Of a DNA stretch of 64,000 nucleotides, positions 17,351-25,464 are shown piece by piece. A model generated the notes under the pieces. That model saw only the letters and a program-made list of their open reading frames with translations, ran no database searches and was not told where the DNA came from. Made by a program: the position numbers and the translations under genes. Source of the stretch: Pseudomonadota bacterium (GTDB lineage: Bacteria > Pseudomonadota > Alphaproteobacteria > SHVP01); the NCBI GenBank assembly GCA_027622715.1, contig JAQBYN010000001.1, forward strand, positions 1 to 64,000, in the 5' to 3' direction. Within the stretch, counting starts at the first letter, position 1; every line of letters begins with the position of its first letter.

Positions 17351-17926
17351 ATGCCTAATCCGATGCTGCGCCGCGTGCCACGCGACGAAATGACCGAGCG
17401 GATGCGCTCTGACTACGACACCGCTATGGCCTTGCGCGATGACGCGACGATGAACGAGGTCGGCGCCAACGCCCCAGAGCTTATGGAGTGGTACAAGGAC
17501 GAGTTCTACGGGAAGCTGTTCTACAGCGGGCGCGTCGAGCCGAGGCTCAAAGAAATCCTGCGCTACCGGCTGTCGATGACGCATGGTTGCGCCTATTGCA
17601 ACAAGGGCAACCGAGTCGCGGCGGAAAAACAAGGTGTGACCGCCGAACAGCTCAAATGGATCATGAACGAGGACGCCGATTGTTTCGACGCGAAAGAACG
17701 CGCGGTTCTGCGCTTGGCCGACCAAATCGTGATGACCAATATGCACGGCGAACTCGACCAGAAACTCCACAAAGAACTGAAGCCACACTTTGACGATGCC
17801 CAGATTTTCGAGCTCGGCATGGTCGCCGGCATCCTGACGGGTATGGCCAAGTTCATTTTCGTCTATGACTTGGTCGAGAAAGAGGCCAATTGCCCGGTCG
17901 TCCCGCTGAGCGACGCCGCGGAGTAA
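17351..17926 (+). CDS. Carboxymuconolactone decarboxylase/AhpD-family protein
   Basis: A 191-residue helical protein of the AhpD/CMD fold. The core SMTHGCAYCNKGN holds the CxxC pair (Cys80, Cys83). The family pattern CxxCxxxH is altered, with Asn87 in place of His. AhpD proteins are peroxidase/disulfide partners, while CMD proteins decarboxylate a lactone of aromatic catabolism; many relatives are unassigned. The ATG follows GGGAGATGACCG. It lies 85 bp behind the class II aldolase gene. Confidence 0.9.
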   Translation: MPNPMLRRVPRDEMTERMRSDYDTAMALRDDATMNEVGANAPELMEWYKDEFYGKLFYSGRVEPRLKEILRYRLSMTHGCAYCNKGNRVAAEKQGVTAEQLKWIMNEDADCFDAKERAVLRLADQIVMTNMHGELDQKLHKELKPHFDDAQIFELGMVAGILTGMAKFIFVYDLVEKEANCPVVPLSDAAE

Positions 17927-18192
17927 TTGCGATCGGCAATATCGCGCCGAGAATCGACCCGCCGAACAGCCGCGCCAATGGGGTTGTCCGCCTGCTCTCC
18001 TTGAGTGGGCTGACCGTCTTTATGATGCTTGGGGCCACCGCGTGCGGCGCGTTGAGCATTGTTGACCGGTGCGGGCGGGCCCACCCGCGCGGCACGCAGG
18101 GGTACCAGGATTGCGTGCGCGGCGAACAGGCCGAGGCCGAGCGCGTGCGGCAACGCGCCAACCGGCAATTCCCAACCATGAATTTGCCCTAG
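17890..18192 (+). CDS. Putative small lipoprotein (start uncertain)
   Basis: The frame ends with LTVFMMLGATAC, a lipobox-like sequence, followed by a Cys-containing segment with GTQGYQDCVRGEQAEAERVRQ. The same GY-x-x-C-V pattern occurs in the lipoprotein at 22784-23104, hinting at a common family. No good start is present: TTG at 17890 lies inside the upstream gene, while TTG at 18000 gives a signal peptide without basic residues. If real, it is an outer- or inner-membrane-anchored small protein of unknown role. Confidence 0.4.
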   Translation: MPGRPAERRRGVIAIGNIAPRIDPPNSRANGVVRLLSLSGLTVFMMLGATACGALSIVDRCGRAHPRGTQGYQDCVRGEQAEAERVRQRANRQFPTMNLP

Positions 18193-18198
18193 GCCACA

Positions 18199-18582
18199 GT
18201 GGCGCGCGATCGCAACTTTTACATCGAGGCGGTCGTTAGAGGATATTTTGGCGCGATGGATTCGGGTGACGTCGATGGCACCGTTGCATGCTTTGCACCG
18301 GACGCCACGCTGACGTGGGAATCCAACAATGTCCGCCTCACCGGGCATGACGAGCTACGCCCCTTTTTCGCCGAGCTGTGCGCGGGTACCAATGCGATGG
18401 CGCACGAAGTAACGAACTTCGTGGTGGATACCGACAAGGGCACCTGCGCCGTCGAAATCATCTACCGCAACGAGCGCACGGACGGGACGCTAGCGGATAT
18501 GGCGAACTGCAATTTCTTCGACTTTGGCGCCGACGGGAAGTTTACCCGCGTGCGGTTTTGGAGCGGCGGCTCGGTCGATTAG
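18199..18582 (+). CDS. SnoaL-like/NTF2-fold protein
   Basis: A 127-residue NTF2-like cone-fold protein. Typical features are the N-terminal helix YIEAVVRGYFGAMDSGDVDGTVACFAPDA, then TWESNNVRLTGHDELRPFF, and the beta-sheet DGKFTRVRFWSGG. SnoaL relatives include polyketide cyclases, isomerases and dehydratases. It uses a GTG start and is convergent with the methyltransferase gene at 18620. A tandem two-domain SnoaL protein is encoded 2 kb away at 20476. Confidence 0.85.
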   Translation: MARDRNFYIEAVVRGYFGAMDSGDVDGTVACFAPDATLTWESNNVRLTGHDELRPFFAELCAGTNAMAHEVTNFVVDTDKGTCAVEIIYRNERTDGTLADMANCNFFDFGADGKFTRVRFWSGGSVD

Positions 18583-18619
18583 AGCTCGACCAGCCAGTGC
18601 CGGCCCGTTTTGCGCCGAG

Positions 18620-19732
18620 CTACCCTGGTTTGCGCGCGTCGAGCACGTACATGTGGTTGTGCGGTGCGACCGTGGACATCGGCACGACGGCCGCGGTGTT
18701 GTGCGAAAATCCGGCCTGGACGGCAACATCAGCCCAATCGGTATCGCCCAGCGTGCCGATGAACGGCTCGGCGTTGTAGTGGGTGCTCCAATCGATCATG
18801 GCCTGGACGTACGGGGTCTTGTCCTCGTTATGGGGAAAGTCCATGTGCATCGCGATACCGCCCGGCGCGAGCAGCCGGCGGGTTTCCTTGACGTAGTTGC
18901 GTAAAGCCTTGGCTGAGGTTTCGTGCATCATGATGCACGAAAAAATGAGATCGAAACTCTCGTCTTCGAACTCGGTCGCTTCGGCATTTTGCTGGGAGAA
19001 ATGAATGTCGTAGCCCATCGACGAGGCCCGTTTGTGGCCATAGCGGAGCAACGGCGCGGCGACGTCGATGGCGTGCACCTCGGCGTCAGGAAATGCGTCA
19101 GCAAACGCACAAGTCACCTGCCCCGGCCCAGACCCCATGTCGAGGATGCGGCGCGGTTGGAAGCCAGGTTGCGCCTTGTCGAGATAAGCCAACAGGTCGT
19201 GACCGAATGAATCATGATTGGGGCCGCGCGCGCCCCGCGCATAGATGAAGGCACCGCGGTCCAACAACGCGCCTTGGTAGGCATCATCTTCGGTGGACTC
19301 GGTGTGGTAATTGCCGGGCATGCAGTGAATATCGACTGCCGCGACGTAGCGCGGCGTCTTGAGCGCCGGGTTGAGGCGCAATGACCCTTTGCCGACACCG
19401 GTATCTTTAACACGCTGGTTGAGCGCGTCGTCCTGTCGATCGAGCGACACTTGCACCGAATCCCAAATGATTTCCTGGGTCGCGCGGTTGAGCGCGCCCC
19501 ATGCCTGATGGAACGGATGACGTTCCATTGCCTGACGAACCTCTTTGCGGGTCTCGGGCTTGCGGCCGTGCGAATGGACAAAGCCGGGCTCCACCGCGTG
19601 GCGATAGACCGCGTCATTGCCGCCGACGATGTCGCCAGCGACGTACTCGCGCAACCGCTGCGCAAAGTCTTGCCGCGCCATTTCGTCGTGGTTGATCTCG
19701 GGGAACGCGCCGTGGGGTGCCTGACGGGTCAT
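18620..19732 (-). CDS. SAM-dependent methyltransferase, paralogue 2 of 3, with extra N-terminal domain
   Basis: A 370-residue protein with the same layout as the proteins at 7558 and 30132. The N-terminal domain (about 1-190) contains VEPGF-x(4)-GRKPETRKEVRQAM and HCMPGNYHTE. The core has motif I RILDMGSGPGQVT (195-207), the canonical GxGxG in this copy, then VHAIDVAAP, SQQNAEATEFEDESFDLIF and APGGIAMHMD. CAGGAGGCACCC precedes the ATG. Conservation of the N-terminal domain in all three paralogues suggests it binds the acceptor or forms the dimer (inference). Confidence 0.9.
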   Translation of the reverse strand: MTRQAPHGAFPEINHDEMARQDFAQRLREYVAGDIVGGNDAVYRHAVEPGFVHSHGRKPETRKEVRQAMERHPFHQAWGALNRATQEIIWDSVQVSLDRQDDALNQRVKDTGVGKGSLRLNPALKTPRYVAAVDIHCMPGNYHTESTEDDAYQGALLDRGAFIYARGARGPNHDSFGHDLLAYLDKAQPGFQPRRILDMGSGPGQVTCAFADAFPDAEVHAIDVAAPLLRYGHKRASSMGYDIHFSQQNAEATEFEDESFDLIFSCIMMHETSAKALRNYVKETRRLLAPGGIAMHMDFPHNEDKTPYVQAMIDWSTHYNAEPFIGTLGDTDWADVAVQAGFSHNTAAVVPMSTVAPHNHMYVLDARKPG

Positions 19733-19847
19733 GGGTGCCTCCTGGGTTCGGGGGCAGTTTAGCGCGAGTGTAGGTGGTTCGCTATCCGGCGGCGGGCGTC
19801 ACCGCTATCGGCGCAAACCCGGGCATTTCCAGCCCGAGAAGCCCCGA

Positions 19848-20465
19848 CTAGGTGTCCTTTGTGTGCAGTGCGACCACGGGATCGGCACCCTGCATGTCGC
19901 CGGCCCACCGCTCGATCAAGTCAGAGTCGATGTCCAATTGGTCGAGGATGCGGGCGACGGTGTGATCGACGAGATCGTCGATCGTCTTGGGGTGGGCATA
20001 GAAAGCGGGATCGCTTGGCAAAATAGTCACGCCCATGCGGGCCAGTTTGAGCATGTTCTCGAGGTGGATTGCCGACAGCGGGGTCTCACGCGGCACGATG
20101 ATCAACCGCCGGCGTTCCTTGAGGACGACATCTGCAGCGCGGTGGACGAGCGAATCGCCATAGCCGTTGGCGATGCAGCCCAGAGTACGCATCGAGCACG
20201 GCACGATAACCATTCCGTCGGTGCGGAACGAACCGGACGATACAGCGGCACTCATTTCGCCAGCGCCGTAAGAGACATCGGCCAGGGCGCGAACGTCCTT
20301 GGCGGTCTTGGTCGTTTCATGCTCGAGGGTCTGCTGGCCCCATTTGCTTAGGATCAGATGCGTTTCAACGTCCGGTGCCGCGCGCAGGACATCGAGCAGA
20401 CGGATGCCGAAGATCGCCCCCGACGCGCCCGTGATACCGACAATGATTTTTTTCGGAGGGGTCAT
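19848..20465 (-). CDS. UbiX-family flavin prenyltransferase
   Basis: A 205-residue flavoprotein of the UbiX/Pad1 family. It has KKIIVGITGASGAIFGIRLL at the N-terminus, VIVPCSMRTLGCIANGYGDSLVHRAADVVLKERR in the middle and RETPLSAIHLENML after it. UbiX attaches dimethylallyl phosphate to FMN to make the cofactor of UbiD-type decarboxylases. No ubiD homologue is in the window. The ATG at 20465 follows 10 bases after the tandem SnoaL stop, so the two genes form an operon. A role with UbiD partners elsewhere is likely (inference). Confidence 0.9.
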   Translation of the reverse strand: MTPPKKIIVGITGASGAIFGIRLLDVLRAAPDVETHLILSKWGQQTLEHETTKTAKDVRALADVSYGAGEMSAAVSSGSFRTDGMVIVPCSMRTLGCIANGYGDSLVHRAADVVLKERRRLIIVPRETPLSAIHLENMLKLARMGVTILPSDPAFYAHPKTIDDLVDHTVARILDQLDIDSDLIERWAGDMQGADPVVALHTKDT

Positions 20466-20475
20466 GGCGTACCGA

Positions 20476-21336
20476 TTAAACCCGTGTTCTGGCGAAACCG
20501 TGTTCGGCCATATCGTTCCACACCATTTGGTCGACGATTTTTCCGTCACGCAGGGTGAAGCGGTCGACGTAGCGAACGTTTTGGTAGGGCGTGCCGTCGG
20601 GCTTTTCGCCTTGCAGGGTGCCGAAACAGAAAACAACCGTACCGTCGCCGGCGTCGATTTCGTCGAAACGTTGGAAGGCTTTCCAGCTGTTTTGCGAGCG
20701 GCCCTTTTGAAACGCCACGAGTTCTTCTGGGGTGGTGAAACGGTGGCCGCCCATGAAGACGGTGTAGAAACCCGAACCCAGCATGGCGCGGGCGGTATCG
20801 AGGTCGCGTGCCTCCATCGTCCTCAGGTATTTGAGGACCAGCTTGGAGGCGGCACCCGTGGCGGTTTCGTCGCCGCGCGCGGGCGGGTTGGGCGGAATCG
20901 GGCGGTCGCCCGGGCCGAAGCCGTGTTCGCCCATGTCGTTCCACACGTTCTGACTGACGAACTTGCCGCCTTGGACGACAAATCGATCGACGAAACGGAT
21001 GCCCTCATAGGTGGTCTTCATGTCGATCTTCTTGCCGTACAGCGTGCCCCAGGCGTAGACGACGGTGCCGTCCGCCGCGTCTGCGGTTTCATCGAAGCGG
21101 TCGAAAACCTTGAGTGCGGTGCCTTGGCGTCCTTTGCCGTAGGCGATCAGCCCCTCGAGCGAGTCAAAGTGGCAATCGCCCGGGAATACCATATGAAAGT
21201 CGGGTGCCTGCATCGCCTTGGCGGCATCGAGGTCGCGCGCCTCCATGGTCCGCAAGTAGGTGAGCACCAGATTGGACGCCGACCCTGGGGTCAGCGTCGT
21301 TTCCGCATCGGCGATGACATCGGCGAGATTGGCCAT
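20476..21336 (-). CDS. Tandem SnoaL-like double-domain protein
   Basis: A 286-residue protein made of two NTF2/SnoaL-like domains (about 1-135 and 155-286) with a Pro-rich linker PPNPPAR. The halves are near duplicates: YLRTMEARDLDAAKAM matches YLRTMEARDLDTARAM, and both end in VWNDM(G/A)EHGF. A good site, AGGAGGAACCC, precedes the ATG. Fusion of two copies would make a pseudodimer within one chain, paralleling the fused hydrolases in the same region. Function is unknown; isomerase, cyclase or binding roles are all seen in the fold. Confidence 0.88.
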   Translation of the reverse strand: MANLADVIADAETTLTPGSASNLVLTYLRTMEARDLDAAKAMQAPDFHMVFPGDCHFDSLEGLIAYGKGRQGTALKVFDRFDETADAADGTVVYAWGTLYGKKIDMKTTYEGIRFVDRFVVQGGKFVSQNVWNDMGEHGFGPGDRPIPPNPPARGDETATGAASKLVLKYLRTMEARDLDTARAMLGSGFYTVFMGGHRFTTPEELVAFQKGRSQNSWKAFQRFDEIDAGDGTVVFCFGTLQGEKPDGTPYQNVRYVDRFTLRDGKIVDQMVWNDMAEHGFARTRV

Positions 21337-21384
21337 GGGTTCCTCCTGAGGGCGCGACGCTTACGGCGCAACTAGCCGCTTGGG

Positions 21385-21639
21385 TTAAGGATCGTGCTGG
21401 TCCGCCCGCAGCAGCGTAAGGACGAGCGAGAATATGTTGTACCAAATAAACCCCAGCGCCAGAATAAACAGCACGGTGCCGGGAATGATGAGAATCGACA
21501 GGCCGGCGGCGCTCAAATAGGGCAAGCCGCCGATGGAAAACCAGATCCAGCCGCCGACACCGATCGTGAACGTGCCGATCCCGGCGACAACGAGCGCCAA
21601 GGCCAGGCGCCAGGTCAGATAGGGTCCCTCTTCTTCCAT
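21385..21639 (-). CDS. Small two-helix membrane protein
   Basis: An 84-residue protein with a first helix TWRLALALVVAGIGTFTIGV, a second around ILIIPGTVLFILALGFIWY and an amphipathic end. The ATG at 21639 is chosen as the nearest start before the first helix; a GTG 30 codons upstream is possible but has no ribosome-binding site. No family is recognised. It is transcribed away from the isocitrate-lyase-superfamily gene. Confidence 0.6.
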   Translation of the reverse strand: MEEEGPYLTWRLALALVVAGIGTFTIGVGGWIWFSIGGLPYLSAAGLSILIIPGTVLFILALGFIWYNIFSLVLTLLRADQHDP

Positions 21640-21873
21640 TTCCTCGGTTCTCTGCGGCGCCTTTCGGCCCCTGGACGGTTCGATTATGGTAAACCATTCG
21701 GGAGCGATGAAGGGCAGAAGACTGGGCACGGCGCTTGGCGCCGAAACACAGTAGAAGCAGGTTCCAAGTTCGGTCCGACTGCCCCTCTAAACAAGCCCCG
21801 CGCCTGTACTCGACGCCGAACAGATTGGGCACGCGAGTACGGGCAACCAAGAACGAGCAACAGGATAGATATC

Positions 21874-22770
21874 GTGAGCAATAACGGACACGGCGCCTAC
21901 CCCACTTTGAAACAACAATTGGCAGCGGATGAGATCATCCTCGCGCCCGGTTGCTTCGATGCCTTTTCGGCCATGATGGTGCAGCAGGCTGGGTTTTCAG
22001 CGGCCTATATTACCGGCGCCTCAATCGCCTATACCCGCCTGGGCATGCCCGATATCGGTCTGGTCTCGATGAACGAGGTGGCGACGACCGTGTCGCTAAT
22101 CGCCGAACGGGTCGACCTGCCACTCATCGTCGACGGTGATACCGGCTGGGGCAACGCGATCAACACCCAACGCACCGTGCGCTTGTTTGAAGCGTCGGGC
22201 GCGACCGCCATTCAACTGGAAGATCAAACCTTTCCCAAGCGTTGCGGCCATCTCAAAGGCAAGAGCCTGATCCCGGCGGGCGAAATGGTTGGCAAGATCA
22301 AAGCGGCCGCCGACGCACGCCGTTCGGACGACTTTTTGATCATCGGGCGGACCGACGCCATCGCGGTCGAGGGCTACGACAAGGCCGTCGAACGCGCCGA
22401 ACGCTACGTCGAGGCGGGCGCGGATATTCTGTTTGTTGAGGCCCCGGAAGACGAAGATCAGCAACGCGATATGTGCGCCCGGTTCAAGGGCCGCGCGCCA
22501 CTATTGGCCAACATGGTCGAAGGCGGCTCGACACCGGTGAGCGACGCGAAGGCTTTGCAGGATTTGGGCTATTCCGTTGTGATTTTCCCGGGCGGCTTGT
22601 TCCGCGCCTATAGCCTGCTCGCCGGTGAATACTTTGCGAGTTTGAAGAAGCACGGCACGACCAACGCGTTCCGCAATCGGATGTACGACTTCAAGCAAAT
22701 CAACGAATTGCTGGAGACCGAAACCATCCTGAGCAACGCCGCGCAATACGACGCCGCGAATTTCGAGTAG
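21874..22770 (+). CDS. Isocitrate lyase/PEP mutase superfamily enzyme
   Basis: A 298-residue TIM-barrel protein of the PEP mutase/methylisocitrate lyase family. It has APGCFDAFSAMMVQQAGF, IVDGDTGWGNA with the Mg-binding acid, the active-site loop KRCGH with its catalytic cysteine (the lyase-type motif), GRTDA, and VEAPEDEDQ. Such enzymes cleave C-C bonds of 2-substituted malates or citrates, or decarboxylate oxaloacetate. The GTG start at 21874 has AGGA upstream. The same frame runs open for about 480 bases further upstream, but without a supported start. Confidence 0.9.
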   Translation: MSNNGHGAYPTLKQQLAADEIILAPGCFDAFSAMMVQQAGFSAAYITGASIAYTRLGMPDIGLVSMNEVATTVSLIAERVDLPLIVDGDTGWGNAINTQRTVRLFEASGATAIQLEDQTFPKRCGHLKGKSLIPAGEMVGKIKAAADARRSDDFLIIGRTDAIAVEGYDKAVERAERYVEAGADILFVEAPEDEDQQRDMCARFKGRAPLLANMVEGGSTPVSDAKALQDLGYSVVIFPGGLFRAYSLLAGEYFASLKKHGTTNAFRNRMYDFKQINELLETETILSNAAQYDAANFE

Positions 22771-22783
22771 GCGGACGCCGCCT

Positions 22784-23104
22784 GTGCCGCGATCGCGCGT
22801 TGCGACGCTTACCGTGCTGTGTGTAATGCTGTTGGGCGCATGCGCCAGCGGGACCAACCTCTCGTTCAATCCGTTTGGCGCGGGCCAAACTCGCGCCACG
22901 AGTGCGCAGAAATGCACTGGTCAAGGATACCGCGAGGACAGTACGGGCTATGGCGAGTGTGTCGCATTTTACGACAAACAGACCTTCACCAACCGCCGCA
23001 ATATCGTGCTGGCGGTCGGTGTCGCGGCGCTGGCGGTATTTGCGTTTGAGGGGCAGTGCGACTGTCTGTTCGGCCCCGACCGCGGCGTTAAGTACACCAA
23101 CTAG
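22784..23104 (+). CDS. Small lipoprotein of unknown function
   Basis: A 106-residue protein. The signal peptide RVATLTVLCVMLLGAC ends in a clear LLGAC lipobox for lipidation. The mature part has two further Cys (KCTGQGY and GECVAFY), then a hydrophobic helix, and ends in a segment with GQCDCLFG. It begins with GTG 14 bp after the isocitrate-lyase-type gene and is probably in its operon. It resembles the weak candidate at 17890-18192. Confidence 0.7.
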   Translation: MPRSRVATLTVLCVMLLGACASGTNLSFNPFGAGQTRATSAQKCTGQGYREDSTGYGECVAFYDKQTFTNRRNIVLAVGVAALAVFAFEGQCDCLFGPDRGVKYTN

Positions 23105-23158
23105 GCAATCCAGGTGCGACCTGCCGACCCGCAAGACTGATGTTCGCCTCCGCCGAAG

Positions 23159-23184
23159 AAAAAAGCCCCGCGGAACGGGGCTTT
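23159..23184 (-). terminator. Rho-independent terminator of the secreted-protein gene
   Basis: A perfect 9-bp stem (AAAGCCCCG at 23162-23170 with CGGGGCTTT at 23176-23184) closes a five-base loop. On the minus strand it is followed by a run of six T. It lies 22 bp downstream of the stop of the minus-strand gene 23207-23740 and would also shield the convergent lipoprotein gene. Confidence 0.85.
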
Positions 23185-23206
23185 GATCTTCGGAGACGTC
23201 GTCCTG

Positions 23207-23740
23207 TTAGGATTCGGAAATCGTGAAGGTCAGGGTTTCGCTGTAGTCGGTTGCCTGATCGAGGTTCGCAGAGGTGCCATCGTAGGAGATGTTTGCGTCG
23301 TAGGTATCGCCGCCTACCGACGAGCGCGCGGCGCTCGAAATAAAGCTACCTGCCGCCCCCGAAAACGCGACCGCGACCGCATTACGCAAGAGCAAAAAGG
23401 ATAGGTCGTCGTTGAGGGTTGCCGTTGGGCTGTGGAAGCACGGCCCGTTTGCCGCACCGCAGTCGCTGCTGGTCTGGTTCAAGGAACTGACCGACACCGA
23501 ATAGCCAGTCGGATTGTTGGCCTCGGCAACGACAGTTGCCACTTTGAGTTGGGTGACAGAACCCGTCAGGTCGAGGCCTGAGGCCGCCGCTGCCGGGGTA
23601 ATGCTGATCGCAAGAATCTGCTGAACGGTTCCGGTGAGCGTCAACTGGCTCGAGGTTGCCGCAATCGCCGCGGCGCCACTAGCCAACACAGCGGCGGCTG
23701 CAAATCCGGCCAACGCGCGCTGTAAATTTATTCTGCTCAT
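23207..23740 (-). CDS. Secreted beta-rich protein of unknown function
   Basis: A 177-residue exported protein. The signal peptide (RALAGFAAAAVLASGAAAIA, cut after AIA-A) is preceded by the site AGGAGAAACCA before the ATG. The mature part is rich in Thr/Ser/Val, alternates like a beta-sandwich (QLTLTGTVQQILAISITP, NNPTGYSVSVSSLN, DYSETLTFTISES) and has one Cys pair for a possible disulfide. The pattern resembles surface or pilin-like beta-sandwich proteins, but I do not recognise the family. It has its own terminator. Confidence 0.8.
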   Translation of the reverse strand: MSRINLQRALAGFAAAAVLASGAAAIAATSSQLTLTGTVQQILAISITPAAAASGLDLTGSVTQLKVATVVAEANNPTGYSVSVSSLNQTSSDCGAANGPCFHSPTATLNDDLSFLLLRNAVAVAFSGAAGSFISSAARSSVGGDTYDANISYDGTSANLDQATDYSETLTFTISES

Positions 23741-23883
23741 TGGTTTCTCCTCTATGTCGCGATTGATCCCTTGTCACTATTGTTCGACTTTGCGACGAAT
23801 AAGTCCTTGACACTCCTCAAAACACCCTGGGTTGCAGGCGGCGCGATGACTTCCACCCACAGACGGCTGTTCGGCGGCACGAG

Positions 23884-25464
23884 ATGACTCAGGTACCAAC
23901 GATCGATGCCTGCGCGGCCCAATTACGACAAGTGTTGGGCAACGAGCATGTCCACGACGATGCGCCGACGCGGCAGTTTTTCTCGACTGACATTTTTTAT
24001 GTCGGCGAACCCTGTGCGCTGGTCATTGCGCCGGGCAACACCGATGAACTTGGCGCCGCAGTCGCCGCGGCGACTAGCGCGGGCCTCGCTGTCGTGCCGC
24101 GCGGTGGCGGGATGTCCTATACCCGAGGATATCTCGGTGGGCCGCGCTCGGTTTTGGTCGATACCCGCCGGATGGATCATGTCCTAGAGATCAACACGCA
24201 TGACCTGTTCGTGACCGTGGAGTGCGGGATTTCTTGGGAGGCACTCGACGCCGCGCTTAAGCCGCACGGCGTACGCACACCGTTTTGGGGAACCGGATCG
24301 GGCAAGTACGCGACGGTGGGTGGTACGGTCTCTCAGAACGCCATCAACTACGGGTCGGGCCGGTATGGACCGTCGGTCGACTCCGTCCTTGGCCTGACTG
24401 TCGTTGTGGCCGACGGGTCGACGCTGACCACCGGATCGGCGGCAACGCCCTTTGCCCCGTCGCCGTTTTTCCGCACCTACGGCCCCGATCTGACGGGCCT
24501 TTTTCTGGCCGATACCGGGGCGCTGGGCATCAAAGCGACGGCCACGTTGAAACTGATCCCCCGTGCGCCGGCGATTGAATACGCGTCGTTCGAGTTCGCC
24601 GATGCCGCTGCGTTGTGTGGCGCCATGAGTGCCCTCGCCCGCCACGCCTTGACCAGCGAATGTTCAGGCTACGACGCGTTGCTGATGGCCTACATGATCC
24701 GCAAACAGAGTTTCGGCGACGACATACGCAAGCTGGGACAGGTTGTCCGCTCAGGGCAAAACCTGTTTGAGGGGGTGCGCGATGCAGCGAAAGTGGCGAT
24801 GGCCGGACGCCACGCGTTCCGCAACGTCGCCTATTCCATTCACTACACGGTCGATGGCCGTAACGCCACCGAGGCCGTCGGCAAAATGGCGCAGGCCAAG
24901 GCGATTTGCGGCGCGGCAGGCGAGGAGATCGACGCAAGTGTCCCGCGGTTGGTCCGGGCGGGGCCGTTTCCGTCGCCGACCTTGCTGTTCAACAAGGACG
25001 GCAAGCAGTGGATCCCGGTCCACGCGATCGTGCCCCATTCGCGGGCGTTGGCCTTCGTCGGCGCGGTCGAGGCGTACTTCCAGACACATCAGGCCGTCCT
25101 AGATAAGAATGCGATCGAATGGGGCAACTTCATTGTTCCTGCCAGTGCCCAAGCACTGCGGATCGAACCCTGTCTATTTTTCCCCGACGCGCCGAACGCG
25201 CTGCGGCGAAGTTTCTTCGATGCCGACTATCTGAGCGGCATTGCCGAACATGACCGCGATCAAGATGTCCACGACGCGGTCCGCGACCTGCGCCAAGGGA
25301 TTGCGGCGCTCGCCAAAGATTTCGGCGCGGTTCATTTTCAGATCGGCCGCCAGTACCCCTACCGGGAAACCCGCGACGCGAAGACTTATGCGTTGCTGCG
25401 CGCCGTCAAGGCGGCGGTGGATCCGCGCGGGTTGATGAACCCTGGCGTCCTGGGCCTGGATTAG
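23884..25464 (+). CDS. FAD-dependent oxidase/dehydrogenase, vanillyl-alcohol-oxidase fold
   Basis: A 526-residue protein with an N-terminal PCMH-type FAD-binding domain (ALVIAPGNTDELGAAVAAATSAGLAVVPRGGGMSYT, VECGISWEALD, GGTVSQNAINYGSGRYG, FLADTGALGI) and a C-terminal substrate domain ending DPRGLMNPGVLGL. This is the architecture of 4-cresol dehydrogenase, vanillyl alcohol oxidase and GlcD-like 2-hydroxyacid dehydrogenases. I cannot tell which substrate it uses. It could oxidise a phenolic or hydroxyacid intermediate in the surrounding cluster (inference). Confidence 0.9.
   Translation: MTQVPTIDACAAQLRQVLGNEHVHDDAPTRQFFSTDIFYVGEPCALVIAPGNTDELGAAVAAATSAGLAVVPRGGGMSYTRGYLGGPRSVLVDTRRMDHVLEINTHDLFVTVECGISWEALDAALKPHGVRTPFWGTGSGKYATVGGTVSQNAINYGSGRYGPSVDSVLGLTVVVADGSTLTTGSAATPFAPSPFFRTYGPDLTGLFLADTGALGIKATATLKLIPRAPAIEYASFEFADAAALCGAMSALARHALTSECSGYDALLMAYMIRKQSFGDDIRKLGQVVRSGQNLFEGVRDAAKVAMAGRHAFRNVAYSIHYTVDGRNATEAVGKMAQAKAICGAAGEEIDASVPRLVRAGPFPSPTLLFNKDGKQWIPVHAIVPHSRALAFVGAVEAYFQTHQAVLDKNAIEWGNFIVPASAQALRIEPCLFFPDAPNALRRSFFDADYLSGIAEHDRDQDVHDAVRDLRQGIAALAKDFGAVHFQIGRQYPYRETRDAKTYALLRAVKAAVDPRGLMNPGVLGLD

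Noticed and set aside
20466-20636. A 57-codon N-terminal extension of the UbiX-like protein
   Set aside because: It overlaps the tandem SnoaL gene in another frame; the UbiX family starts at KKIIVGITGASG, right after the ATG at 20465.
21394-21873. Long upstream extension of the isocitrate-lyase-superfamily frame
   Set aside because: Composition is not protein-like and it runs antisense through a membrane protein gene. The GTG at 21874 gives a normal N-terminus.
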